A stretch of 64,000 bases of DNA from Neurospora tetraspora (Eukaryota; Ascomycota; Sordariomycetes; Sordariales; Sordariaceae): NCBI RefSeq assembly GCF_033439725.1, contig NW_026944383.1:2356001-2420000 (forward strand), written 5' to 3'. Below, one piece after another: positions 25,483 to 37,302 of this stretch. Made by a program: the position numbers and the translations under genes. Below the pieces are notes generated by a model, which had not been told where the DNA came from, did not search any database, and saw nothing but the letters and a program-made list of their open reading frames with translations. Positions within the stretch are counted from its first letter, which is position 1. Each line of letters opens with the position of its first letter.

Positions 25483-28400
25483 CTGAATAAAGACGTCAAA
25501 ATAACCATGGAGGGTGAGGGACTAAAGGGAGGAATAGCAGAAGACGGTGAGAATCGATACCTGGCTTTCCTGTATATGGGCCCCTGTAGGGAAAAGCAAG
25601 GGATGTCATGGGGGGTATAAGAAATTGTAGGCCAATAAGAAATGTCCTTCTGAATTCGAACATGCAGATTGGACGAACGTCATTCGTGGTCGGGTTAAGG
25701 ATGGTGGGCGGCCTATGTGGCTTCAAGAAGACCGTCTTTGAGCCAGGCTTCCAGGCTCAACACTGTACTGGGCTTCCAGCTAAGGGTCTGATCGACCGCC
25801 ATGGAAGAAGCTGTCTTCAGCCCATTCGGCTAGCAAACAATTCTTACTGTGTGCTGTACACTATGAACCGACATTCCGTGAAGCGCTTAGCGCGGCACTT
25901 TCTGACGCTCATTGGTAGGAAAGAAATAATGGCTGTCGTGACGCGATATCGGTGACACGTATATCTGGCCGTGATATGTTTAAGGTTGATGTTGTACATC
26001 CGTTCACACCATCGAACGGCCGACCAGAGACACTCGACTGTTCGGTACGGACTTGGATCAAAGGGGTGTCATCCGGTTAAGAAAAAGACGCCATCTCATG
26101 AACATCGTCTCGTTGACGGAACCGGAAGCCTATGCCCGGCGATTCAAATTCCAAATAGCGGGCAAATTTGCCGGCCAGCCGGTGTCATAATCAAACGGTG
26201 GGGAGACCAGAAGGACACCGAGGAAGTCTAGTCGGCGACTTGTACCGTTCTGTCGGGTCCGTAATCATTCGCTTCCAGGAGACTCGGGATTCAGGCTAAC
26301 CATTTTCAAGACCGTTCAAGGCCATGGTTGGTGAAATGCTATGTCGGTCTGTGTTATTTTTTTAGACGAACGCATTGCGCTAGGGACGGCAGCCGGTTAG
26401 CTGCGGACGACTAGGCTAGGCCGAATGAGAGGAGAGAGAGTCGGCGATCCTGACGCCATCTGGTTAGGCGGAACGGTATGTTGAGCCCAGCCGCGCTGGC
26501 GCTTAAATCGGAGCAAGTTGACATGGCCGAGCGTATGGTCACCGTGGAAGTAAGGGCAAGAGGCCAGGATTCGGGACAGCATGTTTGGGTTGAACGAACG
26601 GCCGCATGAGCAGCAACGCCCCTTTGGATACTGGCTGTAGCTGTGTTCGGAATGAGGCGCTGGTGAGCAAGTGTCCAAAGGTAGGTAGGAGCAGTGGTAT
26701 CAAGGTATGTATTGGTAGGGATTGGCGAGGTTGCAGATGTGGCTCAAGTAACATGATTTCGAATAGCTGCAAGCTTATGGTTCGCGAACCAGGCCGTGAA
26801 GAGGGCAAATCTGTGGAGCGGAGAAGTTGCACGCTCGCAGCTGTGAAAAAGATTGGGGTCAGCAGGAATGCAACTGAAGGGGGGGGTTTAGTGTGTTGCT
26901 TGTATGGGATACAGTGGTAGTGGGCGGTGTTACGGGCCGCGTTACCTTGATTGAATATGCATGTAGCGAGACTGCATCCTTGTTGACGTCGTCGCTCGTC
27001 GGCGTCGGGTGTTGTTTGCATTCTCTCCGATCGACATCACCAACGTCAGAAGAGTCTTTCGTTCGTTCTCAGAGCTGCAATTGAGACACGAGACTGACCG
27101 AACTCGAACAAAATGACGGTGAGGAGCTGCAGAGTCTTGTTTGATGACTTTCACTTTGACGTGCTGGGGCCGGTAGGGTGTTGGGTCAAGCACGCAGACT
27201 ATTTGCAGCAAGTCGCCGGAAAAAGATACCAAGCCTGGCGATGTCTGAAGATCCGAAGCGGTCGGCGACGGGGCTCGATTTCCCCCAAGTGGTGATGTGG
27301 TAGCTGGTAGCATCATGGCAGCTGGTTGGATGTCAGACGGTGGAAAGCTCGAGATAGGTGGGAGATGACGGCTGCTTGGGCTGTTTGGCTGCCATATCAA
27401 GGATCAGAGCCCGACAGGACTGCCGTGGACTCAATACCCTGGATCTGGAGAGCAACCTGGACAAGATTGTGTTTGTGGGAGCAAAGAAGAGATTTCTTTG
27501 GCTGGTTGTGGATGCCATTGTCGCACCTTCCCCGTTGACGTGCACCTCAGAATCTTGAGGTCGGCTAATGCCTTCCCATCTTCATTCCTACGTGCCTTCC
27601 TATGCTGCTAGCTGTGCCCCGTTTACCTTACACGAAGGGCAGCAGGGCAGGTGCCTCTGGTCACCTGATACGTCATCTTAGCTCTCAGCTTCCAACTTGA
27701 CGCTTTTCCCTTCCCGTCTTTCTCCCGCTCCTTTCCTTCTCCTTATTGGACTTGGACACAATAAAAGTTGCAAAAACACATTGCTGATACTATCTGCAGC
27801 AACCTCCATAAAGCCTGAGCCTGTCAACATTCATGGGCCAGAGCCATACCCGGACACCCACGAGACCACCAATCCGTTAATGTTAGGCTATCGGCAAACC
27901 TCATTGGATACGAGACTGGGCTCTCTGTGTGATGTGGTGCTCCAGACCGTCGTTGATGACGAGAAGTACGGGTTTATTCATGCCGCCTCTGGCGCTCGTG
28001 ACGCCACCGACAACGGTTCGAGCCTTGGAGATTACACAAGAGGGGCGGCACTCGGCCATGGCAGGCTTTGGCAGCTTCGCCAACACGAACATCACTGGTC
28101 AGTCATCTCTCCCCTGCATCGTACACACCCTCGTACACACACCGACCAAACCCCAAATCTGGGGGCCGAGCAGATCCCCAGCAGGCGTGGGGCGGGGGTA
28201 AAACAAGGCCTCATGTCTTCATGGTGCTGTCACACTTTTGCCTCTCCCGCATTCTCCTATCAAACCGTCCAGGTGCATATGAGCAGACACATCACTAACG
28301 CACAACGGTCAGCCGGTCACCCTCAGACGACGGCAGGCCACCGGCCGGTTATCCTTTGCTCCGATGTGACCTGATATCAGGAGCACAGACACATATCGGC

Positions 28401-29081
28401 GATCCAGAAATAGCAGCCGTGTCGTGGCCCGCAACGGCGTGACACGGCATTTACATTTTTGTTCCTTACATCACCATCTGTTCGGAGTGCGTAGACACTG
28501 TTCTCTATTCCAAACATATGCTGCCTTTGCAACAGGAAAAGGTCTCTCATCACCAACAGCACAATCTAAATTCCAAATTGATGTCGAGCTCGACCCATTC
28601 TGGCTTCTCCTGCAGCAGCCGGAACTTTCGTTTCCGCTTACTAAGGAGTTAGGAAGGAAACAGGGGATTGTTTTCCTCCTCTGAAATAGCGCAGCCACAG
28701 GGCCAATATCAGGAGCTGATACTCCTTTCTTCTTCTTTTTCTGCACCCCCTCCCCTGTTTCCAGAATATTCTTCTTCAGGCGAATTATCACATATCATCT
28801 TCTTGGGGACAGCCGAATGAAGATTGCTATCTGCTCATGCCCTGGTGATGTCTCACTATCAGGCGATTGACACCTGTCCATGAAGAATTAGTGATTATCA
28901 AAGGTTTGGTTGGCTGGCTGAAACTTCAACCCTCAAGGATGGAGAACCTAACAATTGACTTGTGAACAAGTGCACACGAGACAACCAGTTCGTAACAAAC
29001 AAAAACCAAGAAGAAAAGCAAGCTCCAAAAGGCCAAGAGAGAGGGAAGTTAATAACAAAGAATGGTAAAGCAAAAATAGAG
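25483..29081. other. Intergenic region before the tRNA gene
   Basis: No supported gene in 3.6 kb. Short ORFs are scattered on both strands. One at 27,113 (60 codons, +) has a good ATG context (ACAAAATGACG) but no homology that I can see. The longest frame (27,697-28,374, +) starts at a non-ATG codon and shows no domain. Confidence 0.45.
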
Positions 29082-29086
29082 AAAAA
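29082..29086 (-). terminator. Pol III terminator of tRNA-Met
   Basis: A run of five T on the minus strand lies 4 nt past the 3' end of the tRNA gene. This is the standard RNA polymerase III stop signal. Confidence 0.8.
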
Positions 29087-29089
29087 TAT

Positions 29090-29161
29090 TAGCTGCAACT
29101 CGTTTCGATCGAGTGACCTCCGGGTTATGAGCCCGGCGCGCTTCCGCTGCGCCATGCAGCT
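29090..29161 (-). tRNA. Initiator tRNA-Met (CAU)
   Basis: The minus strand gives a full 72-nt cloverleaf. The acceptor stem AGCTGCA pairs with TGCAGCT, A73 is the discriminator, the D-arm is GGCGCAGCGGAAGCGC, and the anticodon arm CCGGGCTCATAACCCGG has loop CTCATAA (anticodon CAT). The T-arm is ACTCG-ATCGAAA-CGAGT. Three hallmarks identify a eukaryotic initiator rather than elongator tRNA-Met: an A-T first pair in the acceptor, three G-C pairs next to the anticodon loop, and ATCG in place of TTCG in the T-loop. There is no intron. CCA is not encoded. A T5 terminator follows. The gene stands alone, as dispersed tRNA genes in fungi usually do. Confidence 0.97.
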
Positions 29162-30103
29162 GAATTCTGATTTGATGAAAAGCTTTGGCCATTGTTGACC
29201 TTTTATCCCCACCAAGGGGTTCTGAACTCTTCACTGGCGAGACTGGCTCCTACACCATGCCAGCTCGCATCAATCCCCAACGGATGTCTACAATACGTTC
29301 ATATTAAAAGACCCAAAATGTGTCTGTTAAAACAAGAAGCTCTGTGCACGAAAACCGGAAAAGACCGCACCAGGATGTCCTCGTCGTACAGTTCAACTTC
29401 CAAGAGTTGCGATGGCTCGTGCGCCTGGTAGCTTGGTAACGGTACACTTCCTTCGTCGAACAAGTGCTGGTTGGACACTCGTCCATAGCTTCGTCACAAA
29501 AATAGTGAACTCGTGCAAGAGGGACAGGATAACTGAGAATATTGATATTAGAATATTGATCAACCTTCTTTCAAAGAAAATAAAATACCATTGCAGTTGG
29601 GCTTGTTTTCATCATCAAAAGTGTTCGCTTGGAAGTGTCTCCAGTTCACCACTGAGCGCACGGACCAAGTATCGTTCATGTTGGGTAACAATGGCTTCGT
29701 CTGCTCTCGATGGTGTAGAACTACTGTTGACTTGAAGGAACGAGTCAGGTCAAATTTTGGAAGGAGATGAGATTCCAAGAAAACTAAACTGAAGGAGCAA
29801 TGAAATGTCCGTTGTTCTGCACTATTGCTGCCAGGTATCTAGAGTAGATAAAGTAAGAAAGGTCCTAGAAAGAATACCTAGGTAGGTAGAAACATCACAG
29901 CCTGCCACTGCACGAAAACCCATCGGTACTATCATTCTATCTTGTGCCCTTCATGTTTCCAAGCATTACTACGGGGAAATTGTGAACAAAGAACTCCCCT
30001 AAACAGGATAAGACGGCGAAATAAAAAAGGGTAAAACCTAAGGAGTGTGATCAGAACAGAAAGACATGAAAGAAACCTATACTGAACTACCAAACTACCC
30101 AAC
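29162..30103. other. Spacer between tRNA gene and secreted-protein gene
   Basis: No gene is supported. The part next to 30,104 is likely the 3' UTR of the minus-strand secreted-protein gene. Only short ORFs without domains are seen. Confidence 0.5.
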
Positions 30104-31942
30104 TCACAAACCCCCCTTCTCATTATCCGGATTCCCACTCGGCACCGCCACAAGACTCGTAGCCACAGCCGTGAATATCTCCGTCGCCGACGGGAACGGC
30201 GAACCCTCCGTGGTAGTGTAAGTGATTGTTTCATGGAGACTTACTGTTCTGTCACCCTTACCGGAATCACCACTACCACTACCACCACCACCACCGGCCG
30301 CGGCGGGGGCCGAAACAGAAGCACTCGGTGCAGCAAAGCCGCCGGAAGTAAAGCCGGAAGAAGTCCAAGACCAAGTAAAGCCCGGGAAGGTGGTTGTCCA
30401 ACTCCACGAAGAACCCGCACCTCCAGCACCTCCGGCACTGGTACCCAAAGGAGCATTGGCAGTGACTGGGCTAGCAGTTACCGTGACAAAAACAATGCTT
30501 GGAGCCGGAGCTTGAGGCGCTTGAGCAACGGTCGTTGCTCCTGAACCCGAGCCGCCCCCGTTACCGCCGCCGCCAAGGGTAATGGTAACAGTGCTAGCTG
30601 CTGCCGTCTGAGCCGGCAAGTTGGCTGCATTAGAGTTGGCGACAGTGACAATGACCGGAGTAGATTGAGCAGTGGGAAAGATGACGGGGGCAGTCACTGT
30701 TGTGACGATGATAGGGGCTAGGGAGCCGCCGCCGGCGATTGAGTTGGCCGAGCCGTTAGAGCCATTACTGGCAGCTGCTTGGGCAGCGGAGGAAGGGGCG
30801 GGAACGATGTCGATAACTATCACCGTTGGAGCCGCTGCGACGGAGGGAGCGATGGCGGTAGCGGAGTTATCGGGAAACCCCGAGATGCCGGAAAAAGCGG
30901 AGAAGCCAGCTGGTTGGGAGACCAAAGCGTTGATAATGACGGTGGTGGTACTGGCGAAGGATTTGGAATTGGCGTTGGTGATGATGTTAGTGGCGGCTGC
31001 GGTTGTGGGAGCGGGGAAGGAGACGGGGTCGCCGGCTGCTTGGGTGATGCTCACGACGATGACGCCGGGGGCTCCATTGGCGGCGGGGGCATCGGCGGTG
31101 ATGAGGACCGTTTGGGTGGTGGTTGGGGAGGCTACACCGCCTGCACCGGGAGGGACGACGACTGGGCCGGCGGCGGAGTTGCTTGTTGCTGAGGGTGGTA
31201 TGACGACGGCGCTGGCGGAGCTGATACCCGGGATTGGGGATGTGATTGAGGGGACCACGACAACGGCGCTGCTTGAGGAGACCGGAGGGGCTGCTGGTGT
31301 TGCTGAGGGAACTACCGGCGGAATAGAGGGCGCTGCTGAGGTGACTAATGGGGCTGTGAGAGTTGCATTGGACGGTGCCGGCAGGGGAGCAATGCTTGTG
31401 GCGTTGGGAAAAACACCTGCGGCAGAGGAGTTGCCTCCTCCGAGAGGACCGCCGGTTCCCGTGACGATGGGACCAGTGGAGGTTGGCACCGGAGGCGATA
31501 CTGGGGGTTCGGTACCCGGAGGAGCTGGTGGTGCCGATACTGGGGATGCTGACGCAGGAGGAGCCGATGCAGGAGGAGCAGACGCTGGAGGAGCCGATGC
31601 TGGAGGAGCTGACGCCGGAGGAGCTGACGCCGGAGGAGCGGGAGCAGCCGTCGCCGGAGGGCCCGCCGCTGAATCAGTGTCGGCGCGGACGTCGGCTGGT
31701 GTACGGTTGATGGGATAGGTAAACTTCCGATGTTTGATGGGCTCCTCTTCGTTATTGAACAGACTCCATCGTTTGACGAACCCACGGAGCCCGTTAGAGA
31801 AATGATTTCCACTTTGTATTTGCCCCTGAGTAGACAACTGCGGAATGACCTGCTTGTTATCTTGGGATTGCCTATGAGCTGGTGCAGCTATAACAGACGT
31901 GCTCGCTACAAGCAAAGCAACAGCCAACGTTGGCAGCTGCAT
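30104..31942 (-). CDS. Secreted Pro/Ala/Ser/Val-rich surface-type protein
   Basis: An intronless 612-residue ORF starting with an ATG. Residues 1-19 (MQLPTLAVALLVASTSVIA) form a signal peptide with a good cleavage site before APA. A Lys-Arg pair at 57-58 fits a Kex2 site, so the mature chain may begin at WSLF. Residues about 90-150 hold a Pro-rich region with about seven SAPPA repeats. The rest is a long stretch rich in Val, Ile, Thr, Ala, Ser and Gly with beta-prone VIVT-type runs and Gly-rich linkers; near 530-550 there is a Trp/Ser/Thr cluster (WSWTTTFPGFTWSWT). No GPI-type hydrophobic tail is seen. It looks like a secreted or cell-wall-associated O-glycosylated protein. I recognise no enzyme family and no orthologue with a known function. 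Confidence 0.8.
   Translation of the reverse strand: MQLPTLAVALLVASTSVIAAPAHRQSQDNKQVIPQLSTQGQIQSGNHFSNGLRGFVKRWSLFNNEEEPIKHRKFTYPINRTPADVRADTDSAAGPPATAAPAPPASAPPASAPPASAPPASAPPASAPPASASPVSAPPAPPGTEPPVSPPVPTSTGPIVTGTGGPLGGGNSSAAGVFPNATSIAPLPAPSNATLTAPLVTSAAPSIPPVVPSATPAAPPVSSSSAVVVVPSITSPIPGISSASAVVIPPSATSNSAAGPVVVPPGAGGVASPTTTQTVLITADAPAANGAPGVIVVSITQAAGDPVSFPAPTTAAATNIITNANSKSFASTTTVIINALVSQPAGFSAFSGISGFPDNSATAIAPSVAAAPTVIVIDIVPAPSSAAQAAASNGSNGSANSIAGGGSLAPIIVTTVTAPVIFPTAQSTPVIVTVANSNAANLPAQTAAASTVTITLGGGGNGGGSGSGATTVAQAPQAPAPSIVFVTVTASPVTANAPLGTSAGGAGGAGSSWSWTTTFPGFTWSWTSSGFTSGGFAAPSASVSAPAAAGGGGGSGSGDSGKGDRTVSLHETITYTTTEGSPFPSATEIFTAVATSLVAVPSGNPDNEKGGL
31550..31642 (-). repeat. 15-bp coding minisatellite (SAPPA repeat)
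   Basis: Six to seven near-identical 15-bp units, on the + strand of the type GCTGACGCCGGAGGA, encode consecutive SAPPA pentapeptides in the secreted protein. Differences are mainly synonymous. Such arrays change copy number easily. Confidence 0.85.
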
Positions 31943-32076
31943 TGTGTCTGTTTACTTGCTGTCTCGTTGGTCGTTGGTGGTTGACAGATGGATCAGAGTC
32001 TTAGGTAACGAGCGTGGTGTTTTGGTGTGGAGGGCTGCTTAGCTTCCTACATTAAGATGGGTATTGACCGGAGCAA

Positions 32077-32085
32077 GATATATAG
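32077..32085 (-). promoter_or_regulatory. Probable TATA box of secreted-protein gene
   Basis: The minus strand reads CTATATATC about 135 bp upstream of the ATG at 31,942. Its position fits a TATA element with a leader of about 100 nt. Confidence 0.45.
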
Positions 32086-34476
32086 AGGGGCCGAAGTATG
32101 GGAAAAATCTCTCTTGGCTGCCACCTGAACTTCCTCCACTACTGTCAGGAGCCCTGCTGTCGTCTGGCCTTGTTTCTTCTCCCGTTCGGCCGTTCCGAAG
32201 CGTACAAGCTTCACCCGCATTTAAATACCAATGCTGGGAAGACATACCTTGGACATGGCGTCATACAGATCTACCACCATCGGGAGTCGGATGATGCTAC
32301 TCTCCATATGGGTCATTTACAGCATCGAGATGAGTGATTTCCGGAGAAGAGCTCAAAGTACTACCAGTAAAGAAGGCTGATTTTCCATAATGATCGAGTA
32401 CAGCCAATGCTTTGCCTCCATGGGATCAGGAGAAAGACCCGTACATTGGTACAAGTAAACCCCAAAGGTTGTTCGTGCCACAACCGCGCGTTGGCAGGTA
32501 TGACTGTGACCAGAGGACAATGCCAGGAACCGTAAGTATCGAGTCCTGTGACACTTTCACGTCTTTGGCACTCGACACTGCTGTTTGGAATCTTTCAACG
32601 TTATTCGCGTAGTGTCTTCTCAAGGCCGCGAGAATCAACGACTGCGTGCGGCTGTTGAGGTCTTGCATGAGTTGTCTTGAGTTAAACTCCGAAGGCGACT
32701 CTGAAATGAGACCAAGAAGTAAGTATACGAACCCCTTATTTCTGGAAGTCGGCTGGAGGAACACTAGAATAGAGTGACGTGTTGGAGCGTGAGACCAAGA
32801 ACGGACTTTGTACTCACATCATGAGACCGGCTTAGCCGTCCGAGTCCATCCCAGGGAAAGGCCATTGTACATGACTGAACACTGGGAATCCATGTGAATG
32901 ACGGAAGTGATGAGAAGAAGAGGTGGCTGTTTCGTGACAGTGTGGTCTCGATGATTCGTAAGATGGCGAATAATCGTCCATCTTGACAATAACCCACGGA
33001 CGGAACGCCACCTATCAGAATTTTCATGCCCAACCCGTGGATGTGTCTGGCCTCTGTGTGGTTCGAATATCCTAAGCAATGGTACACTTCGTATTACTGG
33101 GGAGAATGACCAAAGATGGTGTTCTCACCATGGGGTTGTCAAGAAAACTCCAACCGACGGTCTGGGTCAATGCTGTGCTGACGCTTAGCAGCCATTGGCA
33201 GCCTTTCATAGATGGTTTCGTGTGGCTTTTCTGTCGGAGGCGGCTTATTGTCACTGGCATCAACAAGGATAACTTTCTGTATTCCGAATCACCATGACCC
33301 AACTTGCAAGCGATGTCTCGTCGGGCCTTTATCAACTCTTCGGTATCATCAAGCGATCAAGCGACGTTCTAGTGATGGTGTTGAAGTGATTTCTGGCAAC
33401 ACCCTAGGGATAAGAATGCCGATGATTCGAAGAATCGCTCTAGTTGGCCATTCCATCCCAAAATGGAAAGCATTGGTGTACTTTGAGTTATGCTGGCACA
33501 GGGACGCGTCGCCCGTTAGGGTGTAACAAAGTCGGCATCGCCCATGGGAGTGTTGTAACATCAGCATTACTCAAACCGCAACAGCGACAGTAGCCGGTGA
33601 ATTGTTCATGACTTGACTTGTGGGATCAAGTTGGCTGAAGAGACGAGAAAGATTCCACTGAAGCACAGGCTGCGTTTGAAGCCTGATGGTACCAGTTCGG
33701 AGTGGATATGCGGTGACCATTGCGCTTGTCTTTGAGATTCAGGTTCCCTGAAGCTTGGTAGGATCTAGAAAGATGCCGGTCCATTGAGCTTTGGGACGGC
33801 CAGGAGAAAATCATATTGCATGCTGGCAGCTGCATGAGCTAGGAGGCGTTATGTGTGGTTGAGTGCGCTGTACTAAAATCGTCCGATATCCATACCGTCG
33901 TGGTGTTCTCCAGGTCTTAGTGGCCAATCTCGACGTTGAAGGGTCAATTGACTCAGTTCGTCTGATGATGGGACCAGCCGGAGGGTTCCGATAACCATTT
34001 GGTACGATGTTTGCTGTTTGTGTGAAAGAGGTGATGGGAAAGTTGGACCCTCTTCTGGGTGATGTTGATGTCGTTATTGACGGATTGCTCCTTCTCTGTT
34101 GGGGAGCTCACACGTGGCTCGCTCTCACGGCCACACCTACCAACTGTTAGCTATCTCTGAACATTGAACATAAGGTATTGCTTCCAAAGCCTGTTGTGAA
34201 GATATCTGCGCTTGAGAACGGTAGCAACATGGATTTATCTCAAACAAAACGTAGCAAAGTTTGGGAAGATATTAGTAGTCATCACCCGCATCTTTGCGCC
34301 CTTGTCATCTCACCTATTCCCATGTTAGCCTCAGTCTCATATAGCCACGCTAGGGAGGACCAGATGAGAGCCCACCGCCGATCCATCTTACCCATGGTGG
34401 ATCAAAATGTAAACACTTGAAGGTTCCTTCTCGCCAAACCCTTCACTTGCTTGTTTTGTCTTGACCCAAACAGGTC
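32086..34476. other. Intergenic region between divergent genes
   Basis: No supported gene. The space separates the minus-strand secreted-protein gene from the plus-strand SET gene, so both promoters lie here. A minus-strand segment (about 32,520-32,720) reads as helical, protein-like sequence (LNSRTQSLILAALRRHYANN) and has acceptor-like TTTCAG before it. I could not build a gene around it. Confidence 0.45.
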
Positions 34477-34484
34477 TATATAAA
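34477..34484 (+). promoter_or_regulatory. Probable TATA box of SET-domain gene
   Basis: TATATAAA, about 178 bp upstream of the ATG at 34,662, followed by a pyrimidine-rich leader. Confidence 0.5.
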
Positions 34485-34661
34485 CCGCAAGATATCTGGG
34501 CTTCCCATCTCTTACCCTTCCTCTCCTCCCTCACCACCACCAACTACCCATAACGCTCACTTAACTTCCAGTTTTGGTTGACGCCGGTCCTTTACAGACC
34601 ACTTTTTGGTGATATTTTGGATCCAGATATCACTTAACCCATTCCCATTATCAACGTGAAG

Positions 34662-36089
34662 ATGGCTTCACTTTTTACTGCTACCACCTCGGAGCGAGCA
34701 GCCGAAGACACCGATTGTTCTACGGACGTCAGCCCGGAGGTGTCATCCATGGATAGAGAACCTGAGGGTGGACTCATTGTTCCTGCTCTCAACCTATCCG
34801 AGTCCTCCATCGAAGATGCATGCCAGGAGTCAACTATCGCTATGGACGTCAGCCTGGTCATGCTACCGGTGGACGCTGCCGATGTTCCTCTGCCAGACGA
34901 GGAAAGTGATCGGGATGAGTTCGAGGTCAGTATCTACCCATCCATAGCGACCACCTCCTGTGCTAAAATCCTTGTTTAGACGTCACCAAATGCCGAAGAG
35001 AATGAGACCAGCATGAGAGTGGAGGTTGTCAAGCGTCCAAACAACAAACCGGCAGACGTGGACACTGTCGACCGGGGTCAAGATGACGACCAATCCGATA
35101 ATTCCGACCATCATGACATGAGCTTGACATCGGCGTCTTCAGCGCCAAGCTCTCCCAAGACGCCAAACAGACAAGAAGAATCTCAAACCGACGATGAGGG
35201 CCTCCATGACACTAGCACATCGTCCATGCCGTCCATTGGAAGCTCCCCAAAGACGCCGAAGAACGAAACGTCATCAAGCGACCCTTTCGTTCTGGAAGAT
35301 CCAACCAAGGGTCTCTCCTTGGACAACCTTGATCTCAAATCTCCGAATTGGATGGAGTACTTCACCAACCTTCTCAAGAAAATCGAACATATCAAGCCAA
35401 ACACAAAAGAGATCTTGGAGCCTAGTACCGTCAAATTTGGTGATGAAGAAGGGGAGTACCAAGGACCGATCATTGCCTTGCCAGACACGCCCGACTACCA
35501 CCCATACTCCAGCAATTTCCAGATACGCCTATCCAAATATGGAGGCTTTGGAACCTTCGCGACTCGAGACCTCAAGCTAGGAGAGGTCATTCTTATCGAA
35601 AAGCCCCTCTTGAAGTCAAGGCATGTCGATTTCTACTCCGACTTTCGGGAGCTCTCGGAGGACGACCAGCAAGCCTTTATGCAATTGTATACCCCCCCTG
35701 GTGATTACTTGAGTCGCGACGGAAGCGACTACAACCACATCAGGGCGATCCTAAAGGCAAACTCCTTTGCCATTCCCCCTTACGACTTCGGCATCATAGG
35801 CGTGTACAACGCCGCATCGAGACTCAACCACGCTTGCTCATGGGTTGCGAATGTCGATTACACATTCGACGCCAACAACTCTGATGCGATCGTGCTGAAC
35901 GTTAGCAAGCTGGTGAAAGCTGGTTCGGAGCTGTTCATCAGCTACGGTGGAAGTCCGCTGTCGCTCTATGAGCGGTACGGGTTCCGGTGTTGCTGCGGAG
36001 GGTGTAAGGGTGTATCCGATCAACACCTCACGATCTTGAAGAAAATCAAAAATGGCGAGATATCCAGGAGGGAATTGGAATGGATATGA
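34662..36089 (+). CDS. SET-domain protein (putative lysine methyltransferase)
   Basis: Two exons, 34,662-34,925 and 34,980-36,089, separated by a 54-nt phase-0 intron (donor GTCAGT, a GCTAAAA-like branch site, acceptor TTTAG). The product is 457 residues. Residues 1-255 are acidic and Ser/Pro-rich, with two similar SSPKTP segments (APSSPKTPN and GSSPKTPK). Residues about 270-420 are a SET domain: GGFGTFATRDLKLGEVI at the start, RLNHAC in the cofactor-binding and pseudoknot part, FISYG with the usual Tyr, then YGFRCCCGGC, a post-SET-like cysteine cluster. Overall it resembles the fungal SMYD-like SET proteins that lack a MYND finger. It probably methylates a lysine of a histone or another protein using S-adenosylmethionine; the substrate cannot be told from sequence. 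The start is the first ATG after the TATA-bearing leader. Confidence 0.85.
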
Positions 36090-37302
36090 CGGGGAACCCG
36101 GAGATGAAGATGCTCTGTGGGCTGGTCGTCTTGGAGGTTTGGACAGCAGGGCTATACCCTAACCCTGCAGTTTATGGTGGATGTTTTCCATCATCATTTG
36201 CTCGCGGTCGGCAATGATCTTCGCTATGGTGGTTACACAGCGTCGATTATTGACAGGAGGTACCGCATTCTTTGCTCAGGGAAGGATGAAAAGCATATCT
36301 TGGGCATTGTTACACAACCTCCATCTTTATCTGGGAATCAATCAGCAACGATATCCTTGTTCAAGGAGCAAGTGGTGGAGGTATCGAGGGATTGGGCTTA
36401 ACTGGTTTGTAGTTCACTTAGCTGCGCATGAGGTGCTCTAGAATGAACGCAGTTTTCCAATTGATAAGTCCATGGTGCTTTGCTATTGTGAATCTGTGCG
36501 TACTGTGGTGGGCGATGGTGTTAATGTCTGCGCTCGCGGGGGGTTTCATCAGGTCGATAGGTGTTCACAAGTCTCCAAGTTGGCGTGATGTGAACCGTCC
36601 CCGTTCCGTGACAGAGGTGATCATGATTGAGAGAAGTGGTTGAATGCGGCAGTCAGATGTCAAACAGAGTGTCCAATGAAGTCAACCTAAAAGAAAGCAG
36701 ATGATCTCCAGGTGGTGTGGGTCGCCGTCATAGGGCTGCTGCCCCTGCCGCCGTTTTTCTGGGGGCGCACGAGCCCTCTCCAACATCAGGCCAGGGGGCC
36801 CAACCCACGACCACGGGTCCCCGGGATTGGGCAATTGCTAGGGATCCAATTGGCGATGTTATCGACCGCTGATCAATGCGATAAGCTCTCTCACCGCACT
36901 CGCTACGGCGCCGAGTCACTCCCATCACCACTCGCGTCTTTTTTTGCGGTTTAGCCTTGTCTCTTCCCCTCCTTCCCCTCTTTAAGTCGCGAGAAATTAC
37001 TGTGGACGTGGACGCCCGAGTATTGTACGATAACTTAACACACAAGGAACCAAGTGTTGACGGTAATGCATCGACACGTCTGTCTCCACGAGCCAACGCA
37101 TAAACCACCATCTTCAACCTCCACTTGATCTCGATCAGGCACCGAGCTACCAGAAAATAATACTAGTCCGTTGGGCACCACAACCTCGAGTTGGGGCAGG
37201 ACTCGGGAACGAAACGATCACCAGACCCGAAAACCAAGAAACGACTATCACGACAACGACTATCACGACAACGACTATCAATCCGCTAAACCCGCAATTC
37301 TA
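36090..37302. other. Spacer between SET gene and membrane-protein gene
   Basis: No gene is supported. The distal part is the likely promoter and leader of the membrane-protein gene. Just before its ATG lie near-identical 15-bp units (ACGACTATCACGACA, about 37,241-37,282). Confidence 0.5.

Noticed and set aside
27697-28374. 225-codon + strand ORF
   Set aside because: It starts at a non-ATG codon, its sequence is unlike a folded protein, and I see no family motif.
30672-31718. 348-codon + strand ORF
   Set aside because: It is exactly antisense to the secreted-protein gene; the Gly/Ala/Thr-rich reading is a shadow of biased codon use there.
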